Below are positions 41,031-51,680 of a stretch of DNA of 64,000 nucleotides, piece after piece. Numbering within the stretch: position 1 is the first letter of the stretch; every line of letters begins with the position of its first letter. Below the pieces are notes generated by a model. The model did not search any database. It was not told the DNA's origin and worked only from the letters and a program-made list of their open reading frames with translations. The stretch is from Azorinus chamasolen (lineage: Eukaryota; Mollusca; Bivalvia; Cardiida; Solecurtidae): positions 35,377,846-35,441,845 of the forward strand of contig OY755243.1 of NCBI GenBank assembly GCA_963576725.1, read 5' to 3'. The translations under genes were made by a program, and so were the position numbers.

Positions 41031-41592
41031 ATGTATTTGTCGTCCACATTTCCCGGATAACACTCACTGCAGTTTTCCAGTTTCGATTCTGATCAAACGC
41101 CTACACACCCAGAATCTGATCTGGATCCAAATTATTTCAAACTCCCTCCAGCCAGGTACCTTCATTGTCAATGTCAACCATTCTGTAAAATATTCTGTCA
41201 AAACTCTGTCAAATTTCCCAGAAGGTTGTTGGACTACATTAGCATCGATATAGCATAGCTGGTAACAGGTACTGCCGCGCGAACCTCATCTGAAATGCAC
41301 GGTAACTGCAGAAATGTGTTTTCCGCGACAAGGGGACCAGGCCATTTTGTTGCTATTATAACACCCTGAGCTAGACAGTTGGGTAGATAAGTTCAATATA
41401 AAACACTATAACTGCCATAGACGATTAATGCCGGGGATAAGTCGGGAGAGAAGACAGTTAGAGGGCGATTCCGCCTTTTATACAGAAGGAATAAACCACT
41501 AGTCTGATATTTTATGTTGTCTGGCGCACCCAGTCCATTCGCCCCAAAGTAAACTTCCCGCCATTTTATTCCAGCAAATACTTTGCATTCTA
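41031..41592. other. Anonymous sequence with a D half
   Basis: ATCTGATCTGGATCCAAATT at about 41111-41130 is a D right arm without its partner. The remainder is unrecognised. Confidence 0.4.
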
Positions 41593-41811
41593 TATACAGA
41601 AGAAACTGTCTTAAGCGACTCCTTTTTTTAATTAATTGAACGCAGAAATCTTAAAAAACAGATGGTTGCTTTATGCATGGCAAATGTAATGCAGAAAGCT
41701 CCTATAGGAGCTTTCTGTATTACTTTTGTCCTGCATTAAGCTACCACCTGCCATACAGACCCATAATTTGACTGCTTTTTTTATGGTCGCTTAAGACAGA
41801 TTCTACGGTAG
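41593..41811. mobile_element. B1 MITE with uninterrupted TTAA flank
   Basis: ATACAGAAGAAACTGTCTTA to ACAGATTCTACGGTA. Hairpin 41668-41741 has centre AGCTCCTATAGGAGCT. The right flank GGTCGCTTAAGACAGATTCT is the pre-insertion state of the site filled by the C element at 12606. Confidence 0.9.
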
Positions 41812-42370
41812 TTTGTTTTGAAAACGAGTCAACTCTGTACCGTGGTGGTGAATTCGGGATTGCCTATACGTACGACCAGACGAGATACTAAAAAACTCCG
41901 CCTTTCATCATTATTCAAACTGTTTTGTCGCTCAGGTTTTATTACTGAAGAGAAATGGAATGAATTGTTTAGATATGTATCAGACTACACAATTTGCAGA
42001 CGATAATTACTAAAGTGTGTAAAGAATTAAATTCCCTCGTGCCGTTGTTCGTGTTGTGTATCACGGGAAACCATCTTATAAAGGGCGTCTGTTGGTTGTC
42101 TTCAGTTTGTTACACGTAAAGGAGTAAGAACGTAAAATGTCCGCTACACTTACAAACAGTGCAGACCCTACAATCAGTGATCGTGATACAATAAACTTCA
42201 TTGCGTATGTTTTGGATTATCAGCACAGAGGTGCAGATATGTGTAAATTTGAATTAGTATATTAAAGACACATGTAAAAGTATACTATTTGGACTCAAAT
42301 CTGATTACCTAGTGATATTAGTCTTTGCTATGATTTTTAATTTGCAGCTTTATAGGGCGTTTGAGTGTGT
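41812..42370. other. Anonymous sequence
   Basis: A 62-codon plus frame (41818-42006) has no recognised motif. Nothing else stands out. Confidence 0.35.
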
Positions 42371-42408
42371 TATAGGAGTTTTCTGCAGTACTATTGGCCT
42401 GCATTAAG
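42371..42408. mobile_element. B hairpin right arm only
   Basis: TTATAGGAGTTTTCTGCAGT and GGCCTGCATTAAGC are the centre and right arm of a B hairpin; the left arm is absent. Confidence 0.65.
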
Positions 42409-42559
42409 CAACCATTTGCCTTTTATATAGATGCCTATATAAATAAATTATGTGATATCATTAGCGAGACTTTACTGGGTAAATCACGTGACCTTGTACG
42501 GATGGCATTTTATCTGTGTCTTCTGTCCCATCTACACTGGACATCCGTATCATAGAATG

Positions 42560-42622
42560 TACAGTAAAATCCATCTAAACCGGACGTTCAATTTAGTATA
42601 AATATAGGTCTTGGAGACAGGA
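42560..42622. mobile_element. B1 terminal fragment
   Basis: TACAGTAAAATCCATCTAAA, CGGACGTTCAATTTAGTATA and TCTTGGAGACAGG match the complement of the right end of the B1 copy at 7315. It stops just before the hairpin. Confidence 0.7.
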
Positions 42623-43268
42623 AAGGGTGATATACTGACAGCTGGGCCCTTGCTTGCGGTCGTTTTATAGAGGTATACATAGGCCAAAGTCTTGGTGAAA
42701 TTTCGTCCATCATTTTCTGGACATTGTAGAAGTGTAACACGACTTCATGCGGGCATCCTCTGTCTGGACCGAGGTTAATAAGTCCCCTGTTAGTAGGTAA
42801 TTCAATTTACAAGTGCATAACTGTGTGTGTGTTTGACAAATTGATTCCTTTGCAAACATTACCTTTACCTTGCTATGGGACGAAGCGGGTCCGGGGCGAA
42901 TCGGCGATGACCATTTGTATACAATATGGATCCAAATTAGACACCCATTCATTAGGCCCCATTCTGTTCGATACTCAAATCAAATCATACATTTTTGTCT
43001 GCGAGAAGGGGAATCTGTTTGTTCAGGAAACAAGAACCAGTCCGCCATATATGCATACACTTTACCTACCATAGCCAACGGGTACACCGTAAAGGGTCGC
43101 GTGCAGACAACTCCCCCACTTGTTTTACTTGTAGACCCCTAGTGAACCCATGTTCACAAAACTTTCAAATTAAGGACCTATATCAGGGTCAAATACATAA
43201 AACTTATCTCTTCATTTCTTTGATTTCAAATACATAAAACTTATCCCTTCATTTCTTTGATTTCAATA
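42623..43268. other. Anonymous sequence with a 38-bp tandem duplication
   Basis: CAAATACATAAAACTTATCT through CTTTGATTTC occurs twice in tandem at about 43189-43265. Overlapping frames at 42710-43237 show no recognised domain. Confidence 0.45.
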
Positions 43269-43440
43269 TACAGTAAAATTTTCTACAGCGATTGAATCAA
43301 ATAAATATTATTCTGGGTTTTTAAGACGTGGTAGCTTAATGCAAGACGAAAGTTATATCCGTCGTTCTACATTAAGCTACTGCTTGCCTTTATAGACATC
43401 TATGGTTATCCATTTTGTGTTCACTATTGGCAGGTTCTAC
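43269..43440. mobile_element. B1 MITE, hairpin shortened
   Basis: TACAGTAAAATTTTCTACAG, hairpin remnant 43333-43378 (GCTTAATGCAAGACGAAAG and TTCTACATTAAGC), then B1 right flank. Confidence 0.8.
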
Positions 43441-43771
43441 GCACTAAATTTCAATGTATTTATCAATATGTCATGATGAAAATATTCTCCGTATAAAAAC
43501 GGGTTTTTGGTTTACAGAAATTTACAGAGACAAGAGCTATTCTAAATTAACAATTGATCCCTAATCAACCAACTGGATAGTGTAAAACATTGTTGTCTCA
43601 CTGACCTAGTACATAATGTGGCCAAATAATTAATATGCTGAAAATAATATATTATGCATGATTATGTATCATATAGAGTAGTTTATATTATGCATGAGTA
43701 TCCATGTCATAATTATTCATGCAGTCAGTTTTGTCCCAGAACTAGAATGTGCAGAAAAACTGATTTAAATC
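43441..43771. other. Anonymous AT-rich sequence
   Basis: Short direct repetitions of ATTATGCATGA(T/G)TAT at 43650-43695; otherwise nothing recognised. Confidence 0.4.
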
Positions 43772-44013
43772 GTTGCTTCATGTAAACCTGTTTTCACGCA
43801 TTTGCAAACAGAGTAGATCCAGATCAGACGGCTCATTTAGGAGCCGTCTGATCAGGGTCTGGTCTGTTTGCTGATATAATTTGAAAGATTTGTTTCTTTA
43901 CTTTCTAAAATTGCGAACGTGTTACACTTTCCATATTTCATTATAACTATTTTGTCCATGAATATTCAGTAGATACTGAAATTTGGAATAAACATAGAAC
44001 ATGCAAAGAGTTT
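43772..44013 (-). mobile_element. A1 MITE, TTAA ends eroded
   Basis: ATGTAAACCTGTTTTCACGC, near-perfect hairpin 43804-43871 (centre CTCATTTAGGAG), full A1 flank and AACATGCAAAGAGTTTA. Confidence 0.88.
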
Positions 44014-44430
44014 AAAGTGACAACCAAAAAGCAGGTCTAATACTTGATCTTAAGACACGATGGACTCTTAATGCATTTCTGAATTGCTTTCCTCTAGCAT
44101 TAGGCAACCGCCAGATTTTAAAGACTACTTTGTGTATTCACTAAGTGTCTTCTTTAACCATTCCCCTGTTCTATGTGTATTCCAAATTTCAATACCTACT
44201 GAATAGTCATGGCCAAACTAGTTTGTAATGATACATGTATAATTATGGTAAGGGGTGGGGATAGGGAGCATTGCAGACATTTTAGATGATAAAAAAACAA
44301 ATCCAGTTGCAAACAGAGCCCCTGATCAGACGGCTTCTATAGGAGCCGTCTGATCTGGGTCTACTCTGTTTGCAAATGCGTAAAAACACTTTTATATGAA
44401 GGAAATGGTTAACATAGTTCTACTGTATCG
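44014..44430. mobile_element. B1 MITE carrying an A1 insertion
   Basis: Degenerate B hairpin (ACTCTTAATGCATTTCTGAA, TCTAGCATTAGGCAACC) and right flank ATTCACTAAGTGTCTTCT, interrupted by A1 at TTAA and resuming CATAGTTCTACTGTA. Confidence 0.7.
44154..44412 (+). mobile_element. A1 TTAA MITE nested in B1
   Basis: TTAACCATTCCCCTG to GAAATGGTTAA with TTAA at both ends. Hairpin 44309-44373 is 3 bp short on its left arm; centre CTTCTATAGGAG. The flank carries a G-rich AAGGGGTGGGGATAGGG insertion. Confidence 0.9.
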
Positions 44431-44504
44431 AAGACGTTTGAAATTGGATTCGTATAATATGAGTGTGTTTCTTTTCATCGCGATGTTATTATATACGGTA
44501 AACC

Positions 44505-44635
44505 ATGTTTTAAGCGACCGTGGACTCATTCAACATTAGATTCTTCAAAATCTTGTAGTTTCTTAATACTTGGTAAAAGTTATTAGAGAAGCTTTCTGCA
44601 ACACTTTGTCCTTCATTAAGCTAGCACCTGCCTTA
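44505..44635. mobile_element. B1 MITE, seed of the adjacent satellite
   Basis: GTAAACCATGTTTTAAGCGA at left; hairpin arms TTTCTTAATACTTGGTAAAAG and CTTTGTCCTTCATTAAGC; then CTAGCACCTGCCTTATAAAT, where the 41-bp satellite begins. Confidence 0.75.
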
Positions 44636-45112
44636 TAAATGTCCATGGCTGTCCTTTAAACCTGTGACTGTTAGATAAATGTCCATGACTGTCTTTTAAA
44701 CCAGATGACCGTTAAATAAATGTCCATGACTGTCCTTTAAACCAGGTGACCGTTAAATAAATGCCCATGACTGTCCTTTAAACCAGGCGGCTGGTAGATA
44801 AATGTCCATGACTGTCCTTTAAACCAGGCGGCTGCTAGATAAATGTCCATGATTGTCCTTTAAACCAGGCGGTTGGTAGATAAATGTCCATGACTGTCCT
44901 TTAAACCAGGCTTCCGTTCAGTAAATGTCTACTGTCATTTAAACTATTCAACCTTTAAATAGATGCTCATGACAGTCCTTTAAATCAGGCAACCGTAAAT
45001 AAATATCCATGACTGTCCTTTAAACCAGGTAATCGTTAAATAAATATCCATGACTGTCCTTTAAACAAGATAACCGTTAAATAAATGTCTATGACTGTCC
45101 TTTGAACCAGAG
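44636..45112 (+). repeat. 41-bp satellite, about 11-12 copies
   Basis: Unit ATAAATGTCCATGACTGTCC, TTTAAACCAGGTGACCGTTA, moderately diverged with one shortened copy near 44930. The first unit is continuous with the B1 right flank (CTTATAAATGTCCATGGCTG), which in other B1 copies reads AAGACATTTATGTTTATTCA. Confidence 0.92.
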
Positions 45113-45290
45113 GACTGTGTAATAGAGAGAGACAGTATTGCAGAAAGGTCCTCTGGGATCTTACTGTATAAATGCCGTCTCGCATTAACCCGTCCAGTGC
45201 TGCAAACAAGTCACCAATGCCCTCTGTTCTGATCAGGGTCAGCACTATGTTTCGTTCCAAATCCTCTCGCAAAGTTTACCCATTCATGTT
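45113..45290. mobile_element. B hairpin remnant with A3 insertion
   Basis: GTATTGCAGAAAGGTCCTCT and CCGTCTCGCATTAA are B right-hairpin sequence. An A3 element starts at that TTAA (45185: TTAACCCGTCCAGTGCTGC) with GCAAACAAGTCACC and GATCAGGGTCAGCACTATG. Confidence 0.65.
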
Positions 45291-45350
45291 GTATAGCCTT
45301 AACCATTAAAGAAAGATGGAGTATTCCGCTCAGAAAATTCAGCGTCAGTA

Positions 45351-45597
45351 TTTACCCCATAAATACGCATTTTCACGCTTTCGCAAACAGAGGAGACCCA
45401 GATCAGATGACTCCTATATGAGCCGTCTGATCAGGGTCTGCTCTGTTTGCTAATGGAAGTTAATAGGTCTGTTTCTTTACTTTCTACAATGTCTACAATG
45501 TTCCACCTTCCATAGTTCATTTTAACTAATTTGTCCACGAATATTCAGTATTCAGGTATTAAACTTTGGAATAAATATAGAACAGGGAAAGGGTTAA
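45351..45597 (-). mobile_element. A1 TTAA MITE
   Basis: TTTACCCCATAAATACGC, hairpin 45383-45450 (centre CTCCTATATGAG), A1 flank with a short ATTCAGTATTCAGG duplication, terminus GGGAAAGGGTTAA. Confidence 0.9.
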
Positions 45598-45788
45598 GTT
45601 ACCATCTGTCTGGCAGTCGCTGTAGTGAAGTTTACTGTATATTCAAAATTCCAAGCGCACACAATGTCTCTCATTGGCCCAGGGATATCGAGCGGCTTTT
45701 GACCTAAATTTAATTATAAGACTTCAAGTGTAGAAGAAAGAGACGTAGCAATTAAAGCTTATCGTGTTATGAGCCTCCTGGCTGGAAT

Positions 45789-45855
45789 TGCAAACAGCTT
45801 GGATCCAGATGAGACGTTCAGTAACACAGAGTAATATCTGGTTCCAGTTTGTTTC
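45789..45855. mobile_element. D hairpin, right side diverged
   Basis: GCAAACAGCTTGGATCCAGA and TATCTGGTTCCAGTTTGTTT. Confidence 0.7.
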
Positions 45856-46248
45856 TCACTCGGTCCATAACTGCTCAGAGTCTTTAAAAGCATTGGAATT
45901 AAGTAACAGTGTGCCACAGATCAGCCTTTAAACAGAGATCATTGTTACGTCAGGATAATGGTTGAATTAGAAACGACAACCGTGTCAAATGACGTCATTC
46001 TGTGTCTTCTCTTAGCACAAGACAATTCCAGAACAAGAAATCAAATTTAACCAGAAGCTAACTTGTACGTTTTGGTGGTACTTTCGGGGGTTTTAGCTTC
46101 TAAGGTGCGCAGGAACAAATTTGGAGTGATTTAGATGGCGCAAGTAAATTACCGTTTTAGCAGAAGCATCGACAATTTCTACTTACCCAATCGTATAAAA
46201 CTAAATATGTGTGGTCGACACTCTCCCGTCTGAACTCTATTATCTAAA
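45856..46248. other. Anonymous sequence
   Basis: Nothing recognised. ACGTCATTCTG-type CRE half sites are isolated. Confidence 0.4.
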
Positions 46249-46503
46249 TTAACCCTTTCATTCATATAAACGCATTTTCGCGCCTTTGCAAACAATAAAG
46301 ACCCAGATCAGAAGGCTCCTGTAGGAGCCGTCTGATCAGGGTCTGCTCTGCTTGCTTATGAAATTATAGTAGATCTGATTATGCACTGTTCTTGTCTAAG
46401 CCAGAAATTCCCTTGAAAAAAATACTTTATCAAAATCAAGTTTATGGATATTCATTAAATGATCAACTTATACAAATAAGATGTTCATTAGGGATAGGGT
46501 TAA
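46249..46503 (-). mobile_element. A2 TTAA MITE
   Basis: TTAACCCTTTCATTC to GGATAGGGTTAA, hairpin 46288-46355 (centre CTCCTGTAGGAG), diverged A2 flank. Confidence 0.88.
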
Positions 46504-46619
46504 CATCGAATTAACAAGAAGCCTGATGAGTATATAAAACTATGGTTTTTTTATCATATACATTTAAAAATATAAATTTAAAGATATACGTTGCATTTTT
46601 TCGGCAAACATGCAATATG

Positions 46620-46686
46620 ACAAACAGTTTCGATCCTGATGCAAAGACGAGTCATCCGGCATCTCATCTGGTTCAAACTGGTTGCA
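46620..46686. mobile_element. D hairpin
   Basis: CAAACAGTTTCGATCCTGAT and CATCTGGTTCAAACTGGTTG around GACGAGTCATCCGGCATC. Confidence 0.78.
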
Positions 46687-46745
46687 AAACGAGATTTAGA
46701 TCTAGAGATTTAGAGTTTTGATGGAGAGTTTTATGTCAACAAACT

Positions 46746-46880
46746 TAACATTTTTCTTCATAGAGACGCCTTTGCAAACAGAGTAAATCCAGATCAGGTT
46801 GCTCTTGTATGCATATGACGTAATATACATGTAGATCTGATTCTTTTGGCATTATAAAAATAATTAAATAATTATCGAGC
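46746..46880 (-). mobile_element. A2 MITE fragment
   Basis: TAGAGACGCCTTTGCAAACA and left arm, then loss of the right arm and a piece of A2 flank (GATCTGATTCTTTTGGCATT). Confidence 0.6.
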
Positions 46881-47101
46881 TTTTCCTATATAATTATAAA
46901 ACTTCCATTTGCAAAATTTGTCATTGAACTTTTTTCCGTAATTTTCCTTCATTCAATTTCGAAAGCACTTTTAATACCATGTGATTGTGAAAATGTTTAC
47001 ACTGGTCACCGTGTATTTGCATAATGCAATGTGAGTTAGTTTATGCAATCTGAAAACAAACCTCGATATTGATAAACCTGAGTGACATGTATTTTCTCAT
47101 C
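46881..47101. other. Anonymous AT-rich sequence
   Basis: Nothing recognised. Confidence 0.4.
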
Positions 47102-47210
47102 AACCTGAACCCTTACAGTGCGGGACACGAGTCACTGTTGTCCTTTGCAAACAGTGTAAACAGGCTCTGCACTGTTTGTCATGTTACACATTTATTTAGA
47201 AAACATGTTG
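47102..47210. mobile_element. A3 element fragment
   Basis: AACCCTTACAGTGCGGGACA, shortened hairpin (GCAAACAGTGTAAACAGGCT, CTGCACTGTTTG) and GTCATGTTACACATTTATTT, the same right flank as the A3 copy at 27955. Confidence 0.65.
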
Positions 47211-47601
47211 AAAAAGAGTGTAATTGGGTGGGGGAAATATAAAAACCCAGATTAAATCATTGTTTTATTAATTTTTGTTAGATCTAGATCTGAAAAATTG
47301 ACTCAAAAAAGTGTGATTGGGCAATTTAACGGTGTTATTAGTATTAGTATATTACATTACACCTAAGCTTCTAAAACGTTGCTATTACCACTAAGAACTC
47401 TGTTATAAATTTTACGGTTTTATAATAATGTAGTTATCTATGGTTGACGTTTTAAGTTTTGCCTCGTTCGTGAACTAGCTTAGTTTCCCGCCAAAAATTT
47501 CCACCATTTAGTTCATGGCCGAAACAAAATTTAAAGAGACGAATATTGATATGTACAGATATTTATAAGGTTTTACATTTTTATAATCAAATTAAATGTA
47601 A
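47211..47601. other. Anonymous AT-rich sequence
   Basis: Nothing recognised. Confidence 0.4.
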
Positions 47602-47926
47602 TACAGTTGAACTTCGATATCTCGAACTTGGATAACTCGAACTTCGGGGTAACTCGAAGTAAAAGTTCGGTCCTTCCAAAATTTACAATACAGAATTTTG
47701 TTCTAAAATGTATCACAACGCACATCTAGAAACACATATCACAGCTTAATGCAGGTCGAAAGTAATGCTGAAAGCTCCTACAGGAGCTTTCAGCATTACT
47801 TTCGATCTGCATTAAGCTGTGAACCTGATAAATTGTCCATATTAGAACTCTGATGACTCGAACATCTGTTATCTCGAACTTATTGATATGGTCATTTGAA
47901 GTTCGAGGTATTGAAGTTCAACTCTA
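47602..47926. mobile_element. B2 MITE, best-preserved copy
   Basis: TACAGTTGAACTTCGATATC to ATTGAAGTTCAACTCTAG. The 76-bp hairpin at 47743-47818 is almost perfect, with arms AGCTTAATGCAGGTCGAAAG and centre GCTCCTACAGGAGC. Confidence 0.93.
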
Positions 47927-48007
47927 GTAGTGTTTTAGCATGCATATGCATTTCGTTGATATAATTTATTTAGTAAATTTTTAAACATCAAACTCCGACG
48001 TCTGCCT

Positions 48008-48257
48008 TTAACCCTTTCCCTGTTGAATATTCATGTAAGAAATAATGACGTCATGAATACTGATTAGTTGATTTTTTACACAGACAAATGTACACGTGTT
48101 TTTTCTTGTGTATTGTAAGAAGCTGTATAGCCAGACCTATTGTAATTTATTAAGCAAACAGAACAGACCCTGATCAGACGGCTCCTACAGGAGCCGTCTG
48201 ATCTAGGTCTACTCTGTTTGCAAAAGCGTGGAGAGGCGTTTGTTTGGAATGGGTTAA
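48008..48257 (+). mobile_element. A2 TTAA MITE
   Basis: TTAACCCTTTCCCTG to GGAATGGGTTAA with an intact TGACGTCA at 48046-48053 and hairpin 48154-48221 (centre CTCCTACAGGAG). Confidence 0.92.
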
Positions 48258-48312
48258 ATGCAATGTGATATCTTAACGTTATACTGGTATCTTGCGACCT
48301 GGCTCGTATTTT

Positions 48313-48372
48313 CAAACAGTTTGGATCCAGACGAGACGTCAAATAACGCGGTCTCTTGTCATAGCTGTTTGA
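48313..48372. mobile_element. D hairpin, shortened
   Basis: TTCAAACAGTTTGGATCCAG pairs with ATAGCTGTTTGAC; part of the right arm is missing. Confidence 0.65.
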
Positions 48373-48683
48373 CACTCAGCAGTTTCAGGGAACATTTTAA
48401 CGAATTGAAAGAAAGTAAAATTGTAGGAGGTCAGAAAATGAGCGGGCGTCATTTTTACAGCAATCGAAGAGTTAACTGACAGTTAAGGAGCCCTTATGAT
48501 ATTGCTTTAAACGTAATTGCGGAGGATTGTTTTTAAATGTTAGATCTTAGTATGCTGGTAACAGTTACCAGCAAGCCTTAACCTTTAGCCTGCTGAGCAA
48601 ATTATTTTTACATAATTTTTTACCTACTACATTTTCAAAATTCAAGTTATAATCAAGTTGTCTACCATATTTCAATCAGAATG
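48373..48683. other. Anonymous sequence
   Basis: Nothing recognised, apart from GGTAACAGTTACC, an isolated short palindrome at 48556. Confidence 0.4.
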
Positions 48684-48749
48684 GCAAACTGTTTGGATCC
48701 TGATGAGACGCCGAGTTACTCGGCATCTCATCTGGATCTAATTGTTTGC
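48684..48749. mobile_element. D hairpin, near perfect
   Basis: GCAAACTGTTTGGATCCTGA and TCTGGATCTAATTGTTTGC around GACGCCGAGTTACTCGGCAT. Confidence 0.88.
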
Positions 48750-48900
48750 GTAGGTATTCACTCATCCGTCCATAGCGGGATACAGGTTCATGTGTTTTCG
48801 TCGTACCCATCATCATGTTTTGTTTATTGGTAAAAACACCCAGAGATCACTGAAAGTTACATAAACACGAAAATTCACTGTAACCTTTCACACACACATG

Positions 48901-48957
48901 GCCAAGATCAGACGCCGAGTAACTCGGCATCTCGTCGGGGAGAAAAAAATGTTTGCA
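48901..48957. mobile_element. D hairpin, diverged
   Basis: The centre GACGCCGAGTAACTCGGCAT is intact, but the outer arms (GGCCAAGATCA, ATGTTTGC) have eroded. Confidence 0.65.
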
Positions 48958-49097
48958 ACTAGAACTGAATTTGTTAAATGAAATGGAGGATAGAAATTAA
49001 ACAGCTTAAGTAAAGCACGTGACATAACGTTTTGTGGACAATAACTGCGCGTGCCAAGATATTTAACATTTATGCTACTTAAAATGTCGCTTGTAGT

Positions 49098-49359
49098 TTA
49101 ACCCTTTCCTCCATGAATATTTATTTAAAGAATATTGACATCATGAATACTAGCAATTACTAGAAATTAGATTAATTGCTAGAATAGCACATGGACACAG
49201 GAAGTGTTGACCATGACTGAAACTGTAGAATCATAATTATTTATATTATATCATGCAATAATTGCAGATCCTGATCCGGCTCATACAGGAACTGTCTAAT
49301 CTAGGTCTGCTCTAGTTGCAAAGGCGTAGAAAAGCGCACTTATGGAGTAAAAGGGTTAA
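49098..49359 (+). mobile_element. A2 TTAA MITE
   Basis: TTAACCCTTTCCTCC to GTAAAAGGGTTAA with an extended A2 flank containing a short ATTAGATTAATTGCTAGAAT duplication and a diverged hairpin at 49255-49319. Confidence 0.88.
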
Positions 49360-49369
49360 AATGATACAG

Positions 49370-49562
49370 GGAATTTAGTAAAGAAGAAATTCTAGAAATC
49401 AAGTCTGTTTAGTCAGTTGGTTGCTTAATGCAGGGTGAAAATAACACTGAAATCTCCCAAAGGAGCTTTCTGCATTACGTTCATTCTGCATTAAGCTACC
49501 TTCTATTTTAAGACAAGTACTATTACTAATTTGTTCTTCTAGTTTAGAGGGGTTTTACTGTA
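49370..49562. mobile_element. B1 MITE
   Basis: Left outer repeat decayed; hairpin 49423-49497 (centre CTCCCAAAGGAG); right end TTTAGAGGGGTTTTACTGTA. Confidence 0.82.
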
Positions 49563-49823
49563 GTTCGATTCCTGGGAAATAACCGGTTTAGAGACCCTGA
49601 TCTATATCTAATTGTTTTGAAATGTCAGCCCACTTGTTTCCCGTGTTCAGATTTTAAAGCTTGATTTTTATTCTCAATACAATAGGTACTAACAAGTCCC
49701 ATTTCAGCCTTTTCTATTTTATGTCTGCCTGTCTGTATTCCTGTCTATCTGTGTAACAAATCTGTGTATATAGTCTGTCCGTCTGATTGGCTCTGTCTTT
49801 TTTATTTTAGTACATTAGCACTA
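49563..49823. other. Anonymous sequence with short CTGTCTGT runs
   Basis: TGTCTGCCTGTCTGTATTCC-type low complexity at 49720-49800; otherwise unrecognised. Confidence 0.4.
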
Positions 49824-49976
49824 TACATTAAAATCTCGATTGTTCGAATTTTCTGTACAGAAGAATTTAGACCCTTTTAGGCTGCATGCCTTTCACCATG
49901 CATTAAGCTGCGACCTGTCTTAAATATCGATAATAATACGTATTGTAGTGTTCGAATAATGGAGATTTTACTGTAT
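49824..49976. mobile_element. B1 MITE, hairpin mostly deleted
   Basis: TACATTAGCACTATACATTA, then TTAGACCCTTTTAGGCTGCATGCC-type junction where most of the hairpin is gone, then CACCATGCATTAAGCTGCGA and the right end AATGGAGATTTTACTGTA. Confidence 0.72.
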
Positions 49977-50633
49977 TTCCTTATAGCTTCTACTACAAAG
50001 GTTCCCTATAGTCACGTTTTACATGCATTTCCTAACAACATGCACTATCTATGAGGGGGAGGATGCTTGATTTACAAATATTCTTTAGCATTGAACAATG
50101 AACAACATTTCGTCCGGTTATTATTTTTCCTAATAGTGTATCACCTGAAGTCAATCGAGTTCGTTTCACTCTGTCGACTGTGCGAATAGAATTAGAACAA
50201 AATAATCAATGGAATATTACAACTCGGTAAACCAACACTTCACATCATATGCTCAACCTGAATGACATTTCTAAACAGCTTGGATCTCATCAGGATCCAA
50301 TATCTGTCTGACATTTCTGTCAATATTTTTACAAAAGCTTGAACGAATAGCAATTGGAAGTATGTGAAACTGTGACAGATCTGTGTATAATCAGGCCTCG
50401 TTTTATAGCAGGCTAGGTGTAAACAAGTAAACAAGTGATCTATGAAATATCGTACTAATCAAACAGATGATAGGAAAATCAACCTTTGTGCAGTACAGTA
50501 TGGATGAGTTTGTACCGATACAGATGCCATAGTTTAGAACGAGATCTGACTGTAGCTATCCTTGCGTCATTTGAGAATTTAATCAATATTTGTTTACTAA
50601 ACCAGGGCTGATAATAAAAGCGTTTAACCGTAT
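49977..50633. other. Anonymous sequence with a D half
   Basis: AAACAGCTTGGATCTCATCA at 50273-50295 is a D arm without centre. The rest is unrecognised. Confidence 0.4.
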
Positions 50634-51090
50634 TTCTGTTCAATATTCATGATAGAAATAATGACATCATGATTATTCATTAGGTGTTTTATAATGGCAT
50701 ATGTACACGGTTTTTTTGGTATTAGTAGAAACTGCAGTATTACAGTAAAACCTCTCTATTATGGCCACTAAATTGCATCAAGTATTTTGCATTAAAGGCA
50801 GGTGGCTGCTTAAAGCAATGTGAAAGTAAAACAGAACGCTCCTATAGGAGCGTTGTTTTACTTTCACATTGCTTTAAGCAACAGCCGGCCCTAAATACCA
50901 ACTAATAAACGCAATTTAGTGGCCATTATAGAGAGGTTTCACTGTAGTAGAAACGGTAGTATATGATGTGTATTACTATTCCATAAACAAATAGAGAAAA
51001 CCCTGTTCAGAAGTGTCTTAGTACATGGCAGTCTAATCAGGGTCTGCACCGTTTGCTAAGGCGTGTATAGTTTATATGAATGAAAGGATT
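50634..51090 (+). mobile_element. A2 MITE carrying a B3 insertion
   Basis: TTAACCGTATTTCTGTTCAA and the A2 flank run to ...AACTGCAGTAT at 50740; the flank and a diverged hairpin (about 50985-51055) resume at 50947 and end ATGAATGAAAGGATT. Confidence 0.82.
50741..50946. mobile_element. B3 MITE, near-perfect foldback
   Basis: Ends TACAGTAAAACCTCTCTATT and TATAGAGAGGTTTCACTGTA. The outer repeats extend over 35 bp (GGCCACTAAATTGC and GCAATTTAGTGGCC). The hairpin at 50810-50880 uses a different arm (GCTTAAAGCAATGTGAAAG) with centre CGCTCCTATAGGAGCG. Confidence 0.93.
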
Positions 51091-51136
51091 CCTACACCAC
51101 AGGGCTGGTAATGAGAGAAGTCTCTTTAAGACAATC

Positions 51137-51366
51137 TTAACCCATTCCCTTATAGGCTATTTTAGATCCAACATATTTGAATAAATCTACCGAAAAGGAG
51201 TATGTAGTAGAGAAAAGGATTTTTTTTAGAATTTGGTAGTTTTGAAACCATTGTGAGAAAAAGAGCATTTGCTCCTATGGAGCAAAATACTCTATTTATC
51301 ACAATGGTTTCACAAAGTAACTTTTACAGAGGCGTCAAAAGGTGTCAGTATGAGGGAATGGGTTAA
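51137..51366 (+). mobile_element. C-family TTAA MITE
   Basis: TTAACCCATTCCCTT to GGAATGGGTTAA, 230 bp, TTAA at both ends. Hairpin 51244-51311 has centre CTCCTATGGAG. Confidence 0.93.
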
Positions 51367-51412
51367 TGAGTAGCCTCAATTATGGCACGTTTTAGAAATG
51401 GTGACAATATCG

Positions 51413-51414
51413 CC

Positions 51415-51445
<31 letters not shown>

Positions 51446-51448
51446 ACA
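51413..51448 (+). repeat. Poly-C (about 18) followed by (CA)n
   Basis: Same composite layout as at 724-746. The minus-strand frame across it is an artefact. Confidence 0.9.
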
Positions 51449-51680
51449 TAACACACACAAAAAAACATAAGTATATATGTAAGCATATATACACATGTAT
51501 AAAAGCGACATTGTGATGTTATTTGTAATGCAGATGCAATGTTTGATAAGAAAACACAATATACATATTGCTGAGTAACAGCGTGAATGAAACTTGTCCG
51601 TTGTGGATTATTCACGTGACATGCATTGACTCGGATACTTGTATGCTTGGTGCATATTGTACTGCTTATATCAGTTACAT

